From NCBI GenBank assembly GCA_944321975.1, contig CALUNJ010000014.1:1-40380 (forward strand): a stretch of 40,380 nt of DNA, in the 5' to 3' direction. Under the pieces are notes generated by a model that was not told where the DNA came from, searched no databases, and was given only the letters and a program-made list of their open reading frames with translations. The stretch's first letter is position 1; each line of letters begins with the position of its first letter. The stretch is from an uncultured Paraprevotella sp. (GTDB lineage Bacteria; Bacteroidota; Bacteroidia; Bacteroidales; Bacteroidaceae). This document shows, one piece after another, positions 40,084-40,380 of the stretch. The translations under genes and the position numbers were made by a program.

Positions 40084-40380
40084 GATGTGTCGTTTAGGAG
40101 TCGTCCGGCTGTTGCGGGGGTACAGCCATAGACGTGGTGGTAAATCTCGCGGCAGATATGGGGGAAGTCGCGTGTTTCGTCGAGCTGCCCGTGTACCATG
40201 AGCCGTAAAGGGATGGCCGGAAGGGCGGGCGAATAAGGAGGTTGGGTGTAAGTCCGCTCCCAAAGCGTAAAGCCGCAACGTTGGTAAAATCCGATGCGCC
40301 GCTGCTTCAGGTCGTCGGTGGGAGGTTCCACTTCCAGCACGATAGGTAGTTGTCCGGCAAGCTGGATGAATTGTTCCATG
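40071..40380 (-). CDS. GNAT-family acetyltransferase, C-terminal part (runs off the right edge)
   Basis: About 103 residues are visible. They include the late GNAT segment RRIGFYQRCGFTLWERTYTQPPY (helix with the Tyr general acid position, then strand 6) and a C-terminal extension containing PLRLMVHGQLDETRDF. The acetyl-CoA loop lies outside the window. The gene overlaps the symporter start by 13 nt. Confidence 0.75.
   Translation of the reverse strand, partial: MEQFIQLAGQLPIVLEVEPPTDDLKQRRIGFYQRCGFTLWERTYTQPPYSPALPAIPLRLMVHGQLDETRDFPHICREIYHHVYGCTPATAGRLLNDTSWKP

Noticed and set aside
1-40380. tRNA, rRNA, CRISPR arrays, insertion sequences or phage genes
   Set aside because: I looked for characteristic motifs, regularly spaced long repeats and transposase or integrase sequences and found none. 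The 22-bp-phased arrays are too short and lack spacers of CRISPR type.

Overview
The window is a stretch of a Bacteroidales chromosome. The signs are TAnnTTTG -7 promoter boxes, weak ribosome binding sites, a hybrid-two-component-like regulator with Reg_prop blades and an AraC domain, DUF4153/DUF4230/SIMPL proteins, an aroF-type DAHP synthase fused to chorismate mutase, many secreted glycosidases, and type-IX-secretion-like C-terminal tails. Coding GC looks high for the group by eye. I would place it near Prevotellaceae/Bacteroidaceae but cannot name a genus. I see no phage, transposase, CRISPR, tRNA or rRNA.

Layout: (1) 1-3077, minus: prfA, a DUF4153 membrane protein and the start of pyrF. 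(2) 3386-8064: a GNAT enzyme, two outer-membrane barrel proteins, a TolB-like propeller and a phosphoglycolate-phosphatase-like HAD enzyme. (3) 8405-15543, plus: two adjacent GH31 glycosidases (the second very large and modular) and a 57-aa peptide. (4) 16127-22374, minus: the cobalamin nucleotide-loop genes cobU-cobT-cobS-cobC, followed 5 nt later by a membrane-bound AraC regulator that has the sensor half of a hybrid two-component system but no kinase or receiver; then a SIMPL protein. (5) 22518-26633, minus: a Phe/Tyr operon (pheA, aminotransferase, DAHP synthase/chorismate mutase, tyrA) behind a complete transcription attenuator. (6) 26861-29214, plus: a choloylglycine-hydrolase-family amidase, then mtnN and luxS (SAH detoxification/AI-2). 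(7) 29578-32445, minus: pectate lyase PL10, a transglutaminase-like membrane protein and a lipoprotein. (8) 32582-38678, plus: two DUF4230 proteins, a LamG/GH43-like secreted protein and a GH125 alpha-mannosidase. (9) 38713-40380, minus: an AGCS alanine/glycine symporter and the 3' part of a GNAT gene.

Two non-coding systems stand out. First, upstream of pheA there is an unannotated 34-codon leader peptide with ten consecutive Phe/Tyr codons, an antiterminator arm inside the leader gene and a strong terminator: a textbook attenuator for the whole Phe/Tyr operon. Second, a dispersed repeat built on CTTGAG/CTCAAG hexamers spaced exactly 22 bp occurs three times, and all three copies lie in gaps between convergent genes. 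A third pattern, four CAACAT sites spaced 21/30/21 bp upstream of the first GH31 gene, looks like a helically phased operator.
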